Assembly (NCBI GenBank): GCA_021811025.1
Contig: JAJZPX010000025.1
Location: 1-12,743 of the forward strand
Source: Actinomycetes bacterium
Lineage (GTDB): Bacteria > Actinomycetota > Coriobacteriia > Anaerosomatales > JAJZPX01
Length of the DNA stretch: 12,743 nt
Direction: 5' to 3'
Below the pieces are notes generated by a model that was given only the letters and a program-made list of their open reading frames with translations, searched no databases and was not told the DNA's origin. The stretch's first letter is position 1, and each line of letters opens with the position of its first letter. Positions 6,766 through 12,743 of the stretch are shown one piece after another. Made by a program: the position numbers and the translations under genes.

Positions 6766-6786
6766 CGCGGCCGTCAGGGCTTCGCC
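6753..6786. terminator. Shared bidirectional terminator-like stem-loop
   Basis: GGCGAAGCCCTGAC and GTCAGGGCTTCGCC form a perfect 14-bp stem around the loop GCGGCC. The stem contains the stop codon of the small plus-strand gene (6763-6765) and that of the minus-strand polyferredoxin (6774-6776). Because the sequence is symmetric, both proteins end in the same residues, AKP. No T-tract follows on either side. It may act as an RNA-end stabiliser or a T-less terminator. Confidence 0.65.
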
Positions 6787-7925
6787 AGCCGCTCCTCCAC
6801 GAAGGCGCGCACGTCCTCGGGCGTGAAGCCGCGCTCGTCCTTGATCTCGCGCATCGGCTTCGCCGCGTCTCCCCGCGGCACCCCGAAGCGCTCCAGCAGC
6901 GACTCCAGCGGCACGCCGGACGCCTCGGCCACCTCGGCCAGGGACGTCCGGCCGTTCACCGCGCCGGCGTCGAACGCGCCTGCCTCGCGGGACTTCGCCA
7001 CGACCGACTTGGTGGTCCAGGAGAAGTCGCCTGTCGCGGTGGTGACGCCGACCACGAGCAGCATCACCGCGAGCACGGCCCCGGTGAGCGTCGCGGCCCC
7101 CACCCTCGTCTCGCGGGGTCCGCGCACCTCGAGCGCGCCCTTCACCGGGCACGCGTTCACGCACTCGTTGCAGCCGATGCACTCGATGTCGTTCACGTCC
7201 GTCGCCTCGGACACCCTCACGTTCATCGGACACGCCTCGTCGCACTTGCCGCAATCGACGCACGCGCCCCGGTCCCGGCGCACCTTTACGAGCCCGACAC
7301 GCGCCACGATGCCGAGGAACGCTCCCATCGGGCACAGATACTTGCAGAAGAAGCGGTCGTAGAAGACGGACGCCGCGGCGGTCACGGCGAGCACGGCGAG
7401 GCCGACCGGGAACGTGGTGAGCAGCTCGCCCGAGGTGAGGTGGTGGTACGTGGCCCAGGGGTCGTACGGACGCATCACGAGCTCCGCCGCGGCCCACGTC
7501 CAGATCGTGAACACGGCGAGGACGACGTACTTGAGGTACCGCGCCGGGCTGTCGAGCGCCGCCGGTACGGCACGTCCTCCGGCGCCCAGCCTCCGGCCGA
7601 GACGCCCGAACAGCTCCTGGATCGTCCCCAGCGGGCAGATCTGGCCGCAGAACGAGCGGCGGAAGACGAACGCGACGAGCACGCTCGCGATGAGGAGGAC
7701 GAGGCTGCCGGCCGCGAGCTTCGGCAGGAACGCGCCCGCAGCGAGCAGGGAGTACGCGGCCTCGATCCCGCCGAACGGGCAGAGCGCGTCGACGCCGGCG
7801 GGCGCCGGGCCGGCCACCACCTGGTGGACGAGGCCGATGACGGTGCTCACGGCGAGAACGGCGATCAGGACGGCGAGACGCAGCGCCCTGGCGCGGCGCC
7901 GCGTCACGCGATCGGCGGTGGTCAT
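6774..7925 (-). CDS. NapH/CcoG-like membrane 4Fe-4S polyferredoxin
   Basis: This 383-residue membrane protein has transmembrane segments at about 16-37, 70-88, 131-150, 172-188 and 276-296. Two membrane-proximal Cys pairs, FCGQICPLG (Cys93, Cys97) and FCKYLCPMG (Cys194, Cys198), are the hallmark of the NapH/NosR/CcoG Fer4_5 family. Two 4Fe-4S ferredoxin sites follow: Cys222/225/228/232 (CVDCGKCDEACP) and Cys249/252/255/259 (CIGCNECVNACP). Such proteins carry electrons between the quinone pool and partner oxidoreductases. The C-terminal 75 residues form a soluble, probably helical domain (SLAEVAEASGVPLESLLERFGVP). The ATG at 7925 is preceded by GAGGAGG at 6 nt. It is divergent from the methyltransferase gene at 8029 across a tandem-repeat operator, and converges on the candidate selenoprotein. 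Its electron donor and acceptor are unknown. Confidence 0.92.
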   Translation of the reverse strand: MTTADRVTRRRARALRLAVLIAVLAVSTVIGLVHQVVAGPAPAGVDALCPFGGIEAAYSLLAAGAFLPKLAAGSLVLLIASVLVAFVFRRSFCGQICPLGTIQELFGRLGRRLGAGGRAVPAALDSPARYLKYVVLAVFTIWTWAAAELVMRPYDPWATYHHLTSGELLTTFPVGLAVLAVTAAASVFYDRFFCKYLCPMGAFLGIVARVGLVKVRRDRGACVDCGKCDEACPMNVRVSEATDVNDIECIGCNECVNACPVKGALEVRGPRETRVGAATLTGAVLAVMLLVVGVTTATGDFSWTTKSVVAKSREAGAFDAGAVNGRTSLAEVAEASGVPLESLLERFGVPRGDAAKPMREIKDERGFTPEDVRAFVEERLAKP

Positions 7926-7974
7926 GCAGGTCCTCCTCGGTTCGTTCGGTCACGGACAGGACGAGCATGCAAGT

Positions 7975-8007
7975 GGGGTGTGAATGCGGGATGAACGCGG
8001 TATGCAG
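7975..8007 (-). promoter_or_regulatory. Three tandem 11-bp direct repeats, PHO box-like operator
   Basis: On the minus strand the three units read CTGCATACCGC, GTTCATCCCGC and ATTCACACCCC with no gap. The first two agree at 8 of 11 positions. Units of 11 bp with a TTCA-C-C core are typical of OmpR/PhoB-family response regulators, and the actinobacterial PhoP box (GTTCACC direct repeats) looks much like this. The site lies 50 nt upstream of the polyferredoxin ATG (7925) and 21 nt upstream of the methyltransferase ATG (8029), so one regulator could control both. No regulator gene is in the window. Confidence 0.5.
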
Positions 8008-8028
8008 GAAGCACGAAAAGGAGCGCGC

Positions 8029-8610
8029 ATGAATGGACACAGGTTCGACCCGGCGAGGGCGGAGCGGCTGAACGACCCGCGACGGCTGGAGATGCTGCGA
8101 CCCGAGGCCGTGTGGCAGGCGGCCGGCGTGCCCTCGCCGCGAGCGGTGGTCGACGTAGGGGCCGGCACGGGCCTCGTGACCGCCGCGTTCGCCCGCCTCG
8201 CACCGGACGCGCGCTTCTACGCCGTCGACGTCTCCGAGGACATGCTCGCGTTCATGCGCGCGCATCTGCCCGAGGACGTGGCCGGGCGCGTCACGCCCGT
8301 CCTGGGGCGCGGGAGCGCCGTCCCGCTGCCGGACGAGGTCGCCGACGTGGTCACCATGATCGGCGTGTACCACGAGTTCGACGACACCGCGGCCGCGCTC
8401 AGCGAGGCGCGCAGGTTGTTGGCGGACGGCGGGCGGCTGCTCGTGGTGGACTGGAAGAAGGGCGCGCACGTGCCCGGCTTCGGGCCTTCCGAGGAGAGCC
8501 GTGTGGCGGCCGAGGAGATCGCGTCGGGCATGCGCTCGGCCGGCTTCGGCGACGTCGAGCCGCACGACCTGCTCGAGCGCTTCTCGGTGCTCACCGGCAC
8601 CCGCGGCTGA
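8029..8610 (+). CDS. Class I SAM-dependent methyltransferase
   Basis: This 193-residue protein has the Methyltransf_11/UbiE-like Rossmann fold. Motif I is VVDVGAGTG (40-48), which binds SAM. The acidic residue after strand 2 is in AVDVSEDML (65-73), and DVVTMIGVYHEFDD (106-119) covers motif post-I to II. LLADGGRLLVVDWKKG (130-145) is motif III. The substrate is not evident; the MIGVYHEF segment is common in ubiquinone/menaquinone-type and generic small-molecule enzymes. The chosen ATG at 8029 has AAGGAG 5 nt upstream. An upstream in-frame ATG at 7984 would overlap the tandem operator and lacks a ribosome binding site. It is followed 57 nt later by the TauE/SafE gene, with an inverted repeat between them. 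Confidence 0.9.
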   Translation: MNGHRFDPARAERLNDPRRLEMLRPEAVWQAAGVPSPRAVVDVGAGTGLVTAAFARLAPDARFYAVDVSEDMLAFMRAHLPEDVAGRVTPVLGRGSAVPLPDEVADVVTMIGVYHEFDDTAAALSEARRLLADGGRLLVVDWKKGAHVPGFGPSEESRVAAEEIASGMRSAGFGDVEPHDLLERFSVLTGTRG

Positions 8611-8641
8611 CCCGGCCGTTTCCGCCGGCATCGGGCCGGGT
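8610..8641 (+). terminator. Terminator-like inverted repeat after the methyltransferase gene
   Basis: ACCCGGCC (8610-8617) and GGCCGGGT (8634-8641) form a perfect 8-bp GC-rich stem starting at the last base of the stop codon. No T-tract follows, so it may only attenuate transcription into the next gene. Confidence 0.4.
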
Positions 8642-8642
8642 A

Positions 8643-8663
8643 TTCCGCCTAGAGCGGAAGGAG
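8643..8663 (+). promoter_or_regulatory. Small hairpin abutting the TauE/SafE ribosome binding site
   Basis: TTCCGC (8643-8648) and GCGGAA (8654-8659) form a 6-bp stem with loop CTAGA. The right arm overlaps the first bases of AAGGAG (8658-8663), the Shine-Dalgarno 4 nt before the ATG at 8668. It could modulate translation, but small stems like this also arise by chance in GC-rich DNA. Confidence 0.3.
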
Positions 8664-8667
8664 CGCG

Positions 8668-9504
8668 ATGCCCTCGGTCGCGGTGCTGATTGCGGTGTCC
8701 GTCGTCGCCGGGTTCATCGGGGCGATGAGCGGCATGGGCGGGGGCATAGTGATCATCCCCGTCCTCACCCTCCTCGGCGTGGACATCAAGCAGGCGATCG
8801 CCGCCAGCATCATCTCGGTGATCGCGACTTCGAGCGGCGCGGCGTCGGCGTACGTCCGCGACCGGATCACCAACCTGCGCGTCGGGATGTTCCTCGAGAT
8901 GTTCACGATCGTGGGCGCGATCGTGGGCGCCACGATCACGATCGTCTCGGGGCGCGCCATCCTGTTCGTCGTCTTCGGCCTGGTGCTGCTCGCGTCGTGG
9001 GGGGCGCTGTTCCTGGAACGCGGAACGGAGCGCGGCACGCAGGAACGGCCGCGGGACCGCTTCACGCGCTCGCTGGACCTGCGCGGAACCTTCTACGACG
9101 CGGGAGAGCGGGAGACGATACGGTACGAGGGGCAGCGGTCGTGGCTCGGCGGGCCGTTCATGTTCGTCGCTGGGCTGACCGCCGGACTGCTGGGCATCGG
9201 GGCCGGAGCGCTGAAGGTGGTGATCTTCGAGCTGATCATGCGCCTGCCCTCGAAGGTGTCGACGACCACGAGCAACCTCATCATCGGGGTGACGGCGCTC
9301 GCCGGCACCAGCGTCTACCTCGCGGCGGGCCTGATAGACCCCGCGCTCGCAGCGCCGGTCGTCCTGGGCATCCTCCCCGGCGCCCTCATCGGCACACGCG
9401 TGCTCGTGAGGCTAACGAACCGCTCCGTGCGACTGTTCTTCATGGTCGTGCTGGTCGTCCTCGGCCTCGAGATGATCTGGCGCGGGCTGGCGGGTGTCGG
9501 ATGA
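8668..9504 (+). CDS. TauE/SafE family membrane permease (sulfite/anion exporter type)
   Basis: This 278-residue integral membrane protein has the two-fold TauE/SafE repeat. The first glycine-rich motif is GAMSGMGGGIVIIPVLTLLG (residues about 18-37), followed by ASIISVIATS. The second is GLLGIGAGALKVVIFE (about 176-191), followed by STTTSNLIIG. Family members export sulfite, organosulfonates or related anions, though many are uncharacterised. A hydrophilic loop of about 40 residues (118-158) joins the halves and is probably cytoplasmic. AAGGAG lies just before the ATG. Its stop overlaps the start of the next gene by 4 nt (ATGA), so translation is probably coupled. The DUF1634 neighbour is the usual companion of this family, which supports the assignment. 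The exact substrate is unknown. Confidence 0.92.
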   Translation: MPSVAVLIAVSVVAGFIGAMSGMGGGIVIIPVLTLLGVDIKQAIAASIISVIATSSGAASAYVRDRITNLRVGMFLEMFTIVGAIVGATITIVSGRAILFVVFGLVLLASWGALFLERGTERGTQERPRDRFTRSLDLRGTFYDAGERETIRYEGQRSWLGGPFMFVAGLTAGLLGIGAGALKVVIFELIMRLPSKVSTTTSNLIIGVTALAGTSVYLAAGLIDPALAAPVVLGILPGALIGTRVLVRLTNRSVRLFFMVVLVVLGLEMIWRGLAGVG

Positions 9505-9878
9505 GCGCCCCGCGCGACGTGGTCGGGTTGATGGACACGCTGATCGGGTGGATCCTCCTCGCCGGTGTCTCGATCTCGGTGGTGCTCCTCTCGCTCGCGC
9601 TTGTGTGGCAATGGGTCGTCACCGGATCGCCGGCGCTGACCTTCGCCCTGCCCGGCACGAGCCTCGTCTCCTTCCTTCTGTCGCTGGGAGCTGTCACGGG
9701 CGCGGCGAGCGCTCCTCAGGCGCTGGCCGACTTAGGCCTCGCGGTCCTCATGCTGACGCCCTACGTGCGCGTGCTGGCGTCGGTCGTGTTCTTCGCGTTC
9801 GTCGAGCACGACTGGAAGTACGTCGCGTTCACGTCGTTCGTCGGCGCGGTGCTCACGTACAGCCTGTTCCTCAGGTGA
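9501..9878 (+). CDS. DUF1634 family membrane protein
   Basis: This 125-residue protein has a hydrophobic segment at about 14-37, a second around 53-66, and a third region, LGLAVLMLTPYVRVLASVVFFAF, followed by VEHDWKYV and a last segment. The TP-x-x-RV...E-x-D pattern is typical of DUF1634. Members commonly sit beside TauE/SafE permeases and may be a small subunit or accessory of the exporter; the molecular role is not established. The ATG overlaps the TauE stop by 4 nt. The TGA at 9876 is followed by about 100 nt before the ABC ATPase start. Confidence 0.88.
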   Translation: MSAPRDVVGLMDTLIGWILLAGVSISVVLLSLALVWQWVVTGSPALTFALPGTSLVSFLLSLGAVTGAASAPQALADLGLAVLMLTPYVRVLASVVFFAFVEHDWKYVAFTSFVGAVLTYSLFLR

Positions 9879-9982
9879 GCGGCCTGCCGCCACCTGGGTA
9901 TCTGTCCTCGACGGACCTCATCGACGAGAGCGGGGGGCCCGTGATCCGGCGGATCCTGCCCGCCGGGAAGGACGGCTGCCAA

Positions 9983-10801
9983 GTGACCGCGGAAGACGTG
10001 CCTGCCTCTGCCGCCGCCATCGAGGTGCGAGGTCTGATGCGGCGTTTCGGCAACCTCGTCGCGGTCGACCGCATCGACCTCGGCGTCAGGCACGGCGAGG
10101 TGTTCGCGTTCCTCGGTCCGAACGGCGCCGGCAAGAGCACCACCATCAAGATGCTCACCACGCTGCTTAGACCCACCGAGGGCACGATCTGCCTCAACGG
10201 CCGCGACGCGGTGCGGGACCCGACGGGGGCTCGGCGGCAGTTCGGCATCGTGTTCCAGGACACGACGGTCGACACGGAACTGACGGCGTACGAGAACATG
10301 GAGCTGCACGGCGTCCTCTACGGCATCCCGCGCGCCGAGATGCAGGGGCGCATCGGGTCGCTCCTCGAGCTCGTCAGGCTCTCCGACCGCGCGAACGACT
10401 ACGTCAAGACCTTCTCCGGCGGCATGGTGAGGAGGCTCGAGGTCGCTCGAGGCCTGCTGCACGACCCCTCGATCCTCTTCCTCGACGAGCCGACCATCGG
10501 TCTCGACGCGCAGACGCGCGCGCTGCTGTGGCAGCACGTCAACGAGATGAACGACAGGAGCGGCACGACGGTCTTCTTCAGCACGCACTACATCGAGGAG
10601 GCCGAGATGGCGGCCGACCGGATCGCGGTGATCGACCATGGCAGGATCGTGGCGACGGGGACGGTGCAGGAGCTCAAGGAGCGGACCCGCGCGGCCACGC
10701 TCGAGGCGGCGTACCTCAGCCTCACCGGCACGGAGGTGCGCGAGGAGAGGGTGACGGGCGGCGAGCAGCTCCGCGAGCGCATAAGGGGGCAGCGGCGATG
10801 A
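9983..10801 (+). CDS. ABC transporter ATP-binding protein (DrrA/ABC-2 type)
   Basis: This 272-residue ATPase has Walker A GPNGAGKST (45-53), a Q-loop (FQDTTVD, Gln92), signature FSGGM (144-148, where LSGGQ is canonical), Walker B ILFLDEP (164-170), D-loop IGLD and H-loop His202 (FFSTHY). It resembles DrrA-type exporters of drugs or lipids and should pair with the permease directly downstream. The start is the least certain of the operon. I prefer the GTG at 9983, with GGAAGGA about 10 nt upstream, because family members start about 10 residues before the first strand (IEVRGL). In-frame GTGs at 9941 and 9875 would add 14 and 36 residues. The 104 nt after DUF1634 (9879-9982) hold no clear promoter, only a short GATCC-GGC-GGATC palindrome at 9943-9955. 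Confidence 0.9.
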   Translation: MTAEDVPASAAAIEVRGLMRRFGNLVAVDRIDLGVRHGEVFAFLGPNGAGKSTTIKMLTTLLRPTEGTICLNGRDAVRDPTGARRQFGIVFQDTTVDTELTAYENMELHGVLYGIPRAEMQGRIGSLLELVRLSDRANDYVKTFSGGMVRRLEVARGLLHDPSILFLDEPTIGLDAQTRALLWQHVNEMNDRSGTTVFFSTHYIEEAEMAADRIAVIDHGRIVATGTVQELKERTRAATLEAAYLSLTGTEVREERVTGGEQLRERIRGQRR

Positions 10802-11550
10802 CCGCGGACATGCTGTACGTGCTGTGGCTGAGGCAGATGCGCCGCTACGTTCGCTCCAGGTCGCGCATCCTCGGCGCCGTCGGGCAGCCGATCCTGTACC
10901 TGCTCGCGCTCGGCTACGGTCTCGGCTCGGTGTTCAAGAGGGCGGGCGGCGGCAACTACATCGAGTTCCTGGTGCCAGGCGTCATCGTCCAGACGATCCT
11001 CTTCTCGTCCGTGTTCTGGGGCATCCAGATCATCTGGGACAAGCAGTTCGGGTTCCTGAAGGAGACGCTGGTCGCGCCGGTCTCCCGCTTCACCATCATG
11101 CTCGGAGGGGTCCTCGGTGGGGCGACGATCGCGTTCATCCAGGGCGTGCTCGTGCTCGTGAGCGCGCTCGTCCTCGGCTTCCGGCCCGACACCTGGGCGC
11201 TGGTGCCCGTCGCGCTCGTGGTGATGATCGTGCTCGCGGTGTCGATGGCGTGCCTCGGCACCGGCATCGCGTCGCTGGTCAACGACTTCCAGGGCTTTCA
11301 GGCGATCAACAACTTCGTCGTCTTCCCGATGTTCTTCCTCTCCGGCGCTCTGTATCCGCTTGTGGGCATCCCGCTGTTGCTGTTCGCGGTGTCGGCGGTG
11401 AACCCGCTGTCGTACGCGGTGGACGGCCTTCGCGACGTGCTGATCCACCAGAGCCGCTTCGGGATCGGGATCGACCTCGGGGTGCTGGCGGCGCTGACCG
11501 TGGTCCTGGCGTGGTTCGGCGTCTTCACGTTCTCGCGGATCGAGGCGTGA
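10798..11550 (+). CDS. ABC-2 type transporter permease
   Basis: This 250-residue membrane protein has about six transmembrane segments (about 25-42, 58-76, 100-122, 137-160, 171-192 and 224-245). It also has the ABC-2 hallmarks: a cytoplasmic N-terminal RSRSRILGAVGQPILYLLALGYG, FLVPGVIVQTILF, the amphipathic DKQFGFLKETLVAPVSR, and the late FFLSGALYPL...NPLSYAVDGLRD. It matches DrrB-like permeases. Its ATG overlaps the stop of the ATPase gene (ATGA), so the two are translationally coupled and form a complete exporter, probably one dimer of each. AAGGGGG precedes the start. The substrate is unknown. Confidence 0.92.
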   Translation: MTADMLYVLWLRQMRRYVRSRSRILGAVGQPILYLLALGYGLGSVFKRAGGGNYIEFLVPGVIVQTILFSSVFWGIQIIWDKQFGFLKETLVAPVSRFTIMLGGVLGGATIAFIQGVLVLVSALVLGFRPDTWALVPVALVVMIVLAVSMACLGTGIASLVNDFQGFQAINNFVVFPMFFLSGALYPLVGIPLLLFAVSAVNPLSYAVDGLRDVLIHQSRFGIGIDLGVLAALTVVLAWFGVFTFSRIEA

Positions 11551-11560
11551 GGAGGCGCGC

Positions 11561-11935
11561 ATGGCGATCAAGACCGTCATGGAGTGGGTGACCCGCACCT
11601 TCGAGATGACCGGGGTGCTCGTCATCATCGGCGGCTTCGTCCTCGCGGCGGCGCGGACCCTCCAGGCGCGAGCGGCCCCTGCAGGAACGCGCTACAGGAC
11701 GATGCGCGGGATCTTCGGCCGAAGCGTGCTCCTGGGCCTCGAGATACTCGTGGCCGCCGACCTCATCCGCACCGTTGCGGTCGCCCCCACGCTCGACAAC
11801 CTGCTCGCCCTCGGTCTGCTCGTGGTCATCCGCACGTTCCTGTCGTGGTCGCTCGAGGTCGAGATGGAGGGCGTGCTGCCGTGGAAGCGGCACGAGGCCG
11901 CGCAGACCGCCCCCGCGCCGGACGAGGAGGCCTGA
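11561..11935 (+). CDS. DUF1622 family membrane protein
   Basis: This 124-residue protein has three hydrophobic segments at about 14-31, 52-70 and 78-97. The run FGRSVLLGLEILVAADLIRTV and the later VVIRTFLSWSLEVEMEG are typical of DUF1622, a family of small membrane proteins of unknown function. The ATG lies 10 nt after the permease stop, with GGAGG 5 nt upstream, so it is the last gene of the exporter operon. The C-terminus is a short hydrophilic tail ending DEEA. It converges on the MFS gene with only 15 nt between the stops. Confidence 0.88.
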   Translation: MAIKTVMEWVTRTFEMTGVLVIIGGFVLAAARTLQARAAPAGTRYRTMRGIFGRSVLLGLEILVAADLIRTVAVAPTLDNLLALGLLVVIRTFLSWSLEVEMEGVLPWKRHEAAQTAPAPDEEA

Positions 11936-11950
11936 GCTCCGCGATGGGCG

Positions 11951-12743
11951 TCAGCCCGGGGACACGCCGACTCCGCCCGGGGCCGCCGGCGTGGCGCTCC
12001 GCACCTCGCGCCCTCGCACCAGCGACATCAGCGCCGCGACCACGCAGATCACCGAGTTCACGTGCAGCGCGGCGTGCATCCCCGCGACGAACGCCTCCTT
12101 CAGCGGAAGCGCCAGCGCTCCGCTCGTTCCGACGAAGAGCGCAAGCACCAGCTTCGGCGGGATGGCCGCGGCGGCCACGGCGAGCGAGAGCGCGAAGCTC
12201 GTGACCATCCCCGCGTTCCGCAACGTCGTCAGCGTGGCCGATGCTACGCCGAGCTTGTCGCGGGGCGACGCGGTCATCGCCGCGCTCGTGTTCGGCGAGA
12301 AGAAGAGGCCGGCGCCGATGCCGGCGATCGCGAGCCCGACGGCTATCTGCAGGTACGTCGCCGTGAGGCCGATGGTGGCCAGCCACTCGAGGCCGGCCAC
12401 CTGGATCAGCAGCCCGGCGGTCGCCGGGACGCGCGCGCCGATCCTGTCGGAGAGGCGCCCGGAGAACGGTCCGAGGAGCACGAGACCTATCGGGTACGGC
12501 AGCAGGAGCAGCGCGGCCATGAGCGGCGTGTAGCCGCGCACGCCCTGCAGGTAGAAGATCACGAGGAACTGCAGCGAGAATATGGCGAGCGACTGCAGCG
12601 ACGCCGCCAGCACCGAGAAGTCGAAGACGCGGCTGCGGAACAGCACCGGATCCAGCGCGGGGTACGGCGCGCGGGTCTCCCAGAACAGGAAGAACACGAT
12701 GCCGGCCACGAAGAGGGCGAGCAACGCCCAGATCACGGGCGAG
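11951..12743 (-). CDS. MFS transporter (DHA2/14-TMS drug:H+ antiporter type), 5'-truncated by window edge
   Basis: The frame is open to the right edge (12743) and only the C-terminal part is visible, about 263 residues ending TPAAPGGVGVSPG. The GTG at 12736 is unlikely to be the start, because the frame continues upstream (SPV-IWALLALF). Visible transmembrane segments include WALLALFVAGIVFFLFW, FSVLAASLQSLAIFSLQ, MAALLLLPYPIGLVLLG and YLQIAVGLAIAGIGAGLFFS. The SGRLSDRIGAR loop is a motif-A-like cytoplasmic signature, and GIGAGLFFSPNTSAA followed by GVASATLTTLRNAG is typical of EmrB/QacA-type (DHA2) exporters. It is on the opposite strand to the ABC operon, so it is probably an independent multidrug-type exporter. 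Its substrate and regulation cannot be read from this fragment. Confidence 0.88.
   Translation of the reverse strand, partial: SPVIWALLALFVAGIVFFLFWETRAPYPALDPVLFRSRVFDFSVLAASLQSLAIFSLQFLVIFYLQGVRGYTPLMAALLLLPYPIGLVLLGPFSGRLSDRIGARVPATAGLLIQVAGLEWLATIGLTATYLQIAVGLAIAGIGAGLFFSPNTSAAMTASPRDKLGVASATLTTLRNAGMVTSFALSLAVAAAAIPPKLVLALFVGTSGALALPLKEAFVAGMHAALHVNSVICVVAALMSLVRGREVRSATPAAPGGVGVSPG

Noticed and set aside
6385..8631. A 748-codon minus-strand open frame across the selenoprotein, polyferredoxin and methyltransferase region
   Set aside because: It lies out of frame with three genes that have clear motifs, and its product is Arg/Gly/Ala-rich without any recognisable domain.

Overview
The window is GC-rich bacterial DNA with dense, tightly packed genes and strong third-position G/C. 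The gene set is an Fe-S/FAD oxidoreductase, a NapH-like polyferredoxin, a nitroreductase, a long Ig-like surface protein with YCF48-type repeats, and drug/sulfite-type exporters. This looks like an anaerobic or microaerophilic high-GC Gram-positive, perhaps a Coriobacteriia-type actinobacterium. That placement is inference from gene content and composition; no rRNA, tRNA, integrase or insertion sequence was seen.

Layout. (1) 1-2415, minus: the N-terminal 805 residues of a large exported protein (signal peptide, YCF48/BNR-like repeats, then alternating Ig-like repeats of two types), cut off by the left edge. (2) 2536-3048, minus: a small FMN nitroreductase. Both have recognisable extended -10 promoters. 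(3) 3203-6765, plus: a promoter, a 55-nt palindromic leader, a 1031-residue FAD/Fe-S/CCG oxidoreductase with a methionine-rich tail, and directly behind it a small gene with an in-frame TGA that I read as selenocysteine (Cys-Asp-Thr-Sec motif, thioredoxin-like). (4) 6774-7925, minus: a NapH-like membrane polyferredoxin, converging on the small gene. One 14-bp palindrome contains both stop codons. (5) 7975-8007: three tandem 11-bp repeats resembling a PHO box, between the divergent polyferredoxin and methyltransferase genes. (6) 8029-11935, plus: a SAM methyltransferase, TauE/SafE permease, DUF1634 protein, ABC ATPase, ABC-2 permease and DUF1622 membrane protein. Most junctions are ATGA overlaps or short gaps. 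(7) 11951-12743, minus: the C-terminal half of an MFS drug-transporter-type protein, cut off by the right edge.

How the genes may work together. The oxidoreductase would oxidise a 2-hydroxyacid-like substrate at FAD and pass electrons through two 4Fe-4S clusters to CCG (HdrD-like) centres. The CxxU protein next to it is a plausible thiol/selenol partner, but that pairing is inference. TauE and DUF1634 form the usual export pair, and the ABC ATPase and permease form a complete exporter.

The most novel element is the candidate selenoprotein at 6409-6765. A conventional gene call would miss its N-terminus and its whole active site. The palindromic leader at 3229-3283 and the tandem operator at 7975-8007 are the next most interesting.
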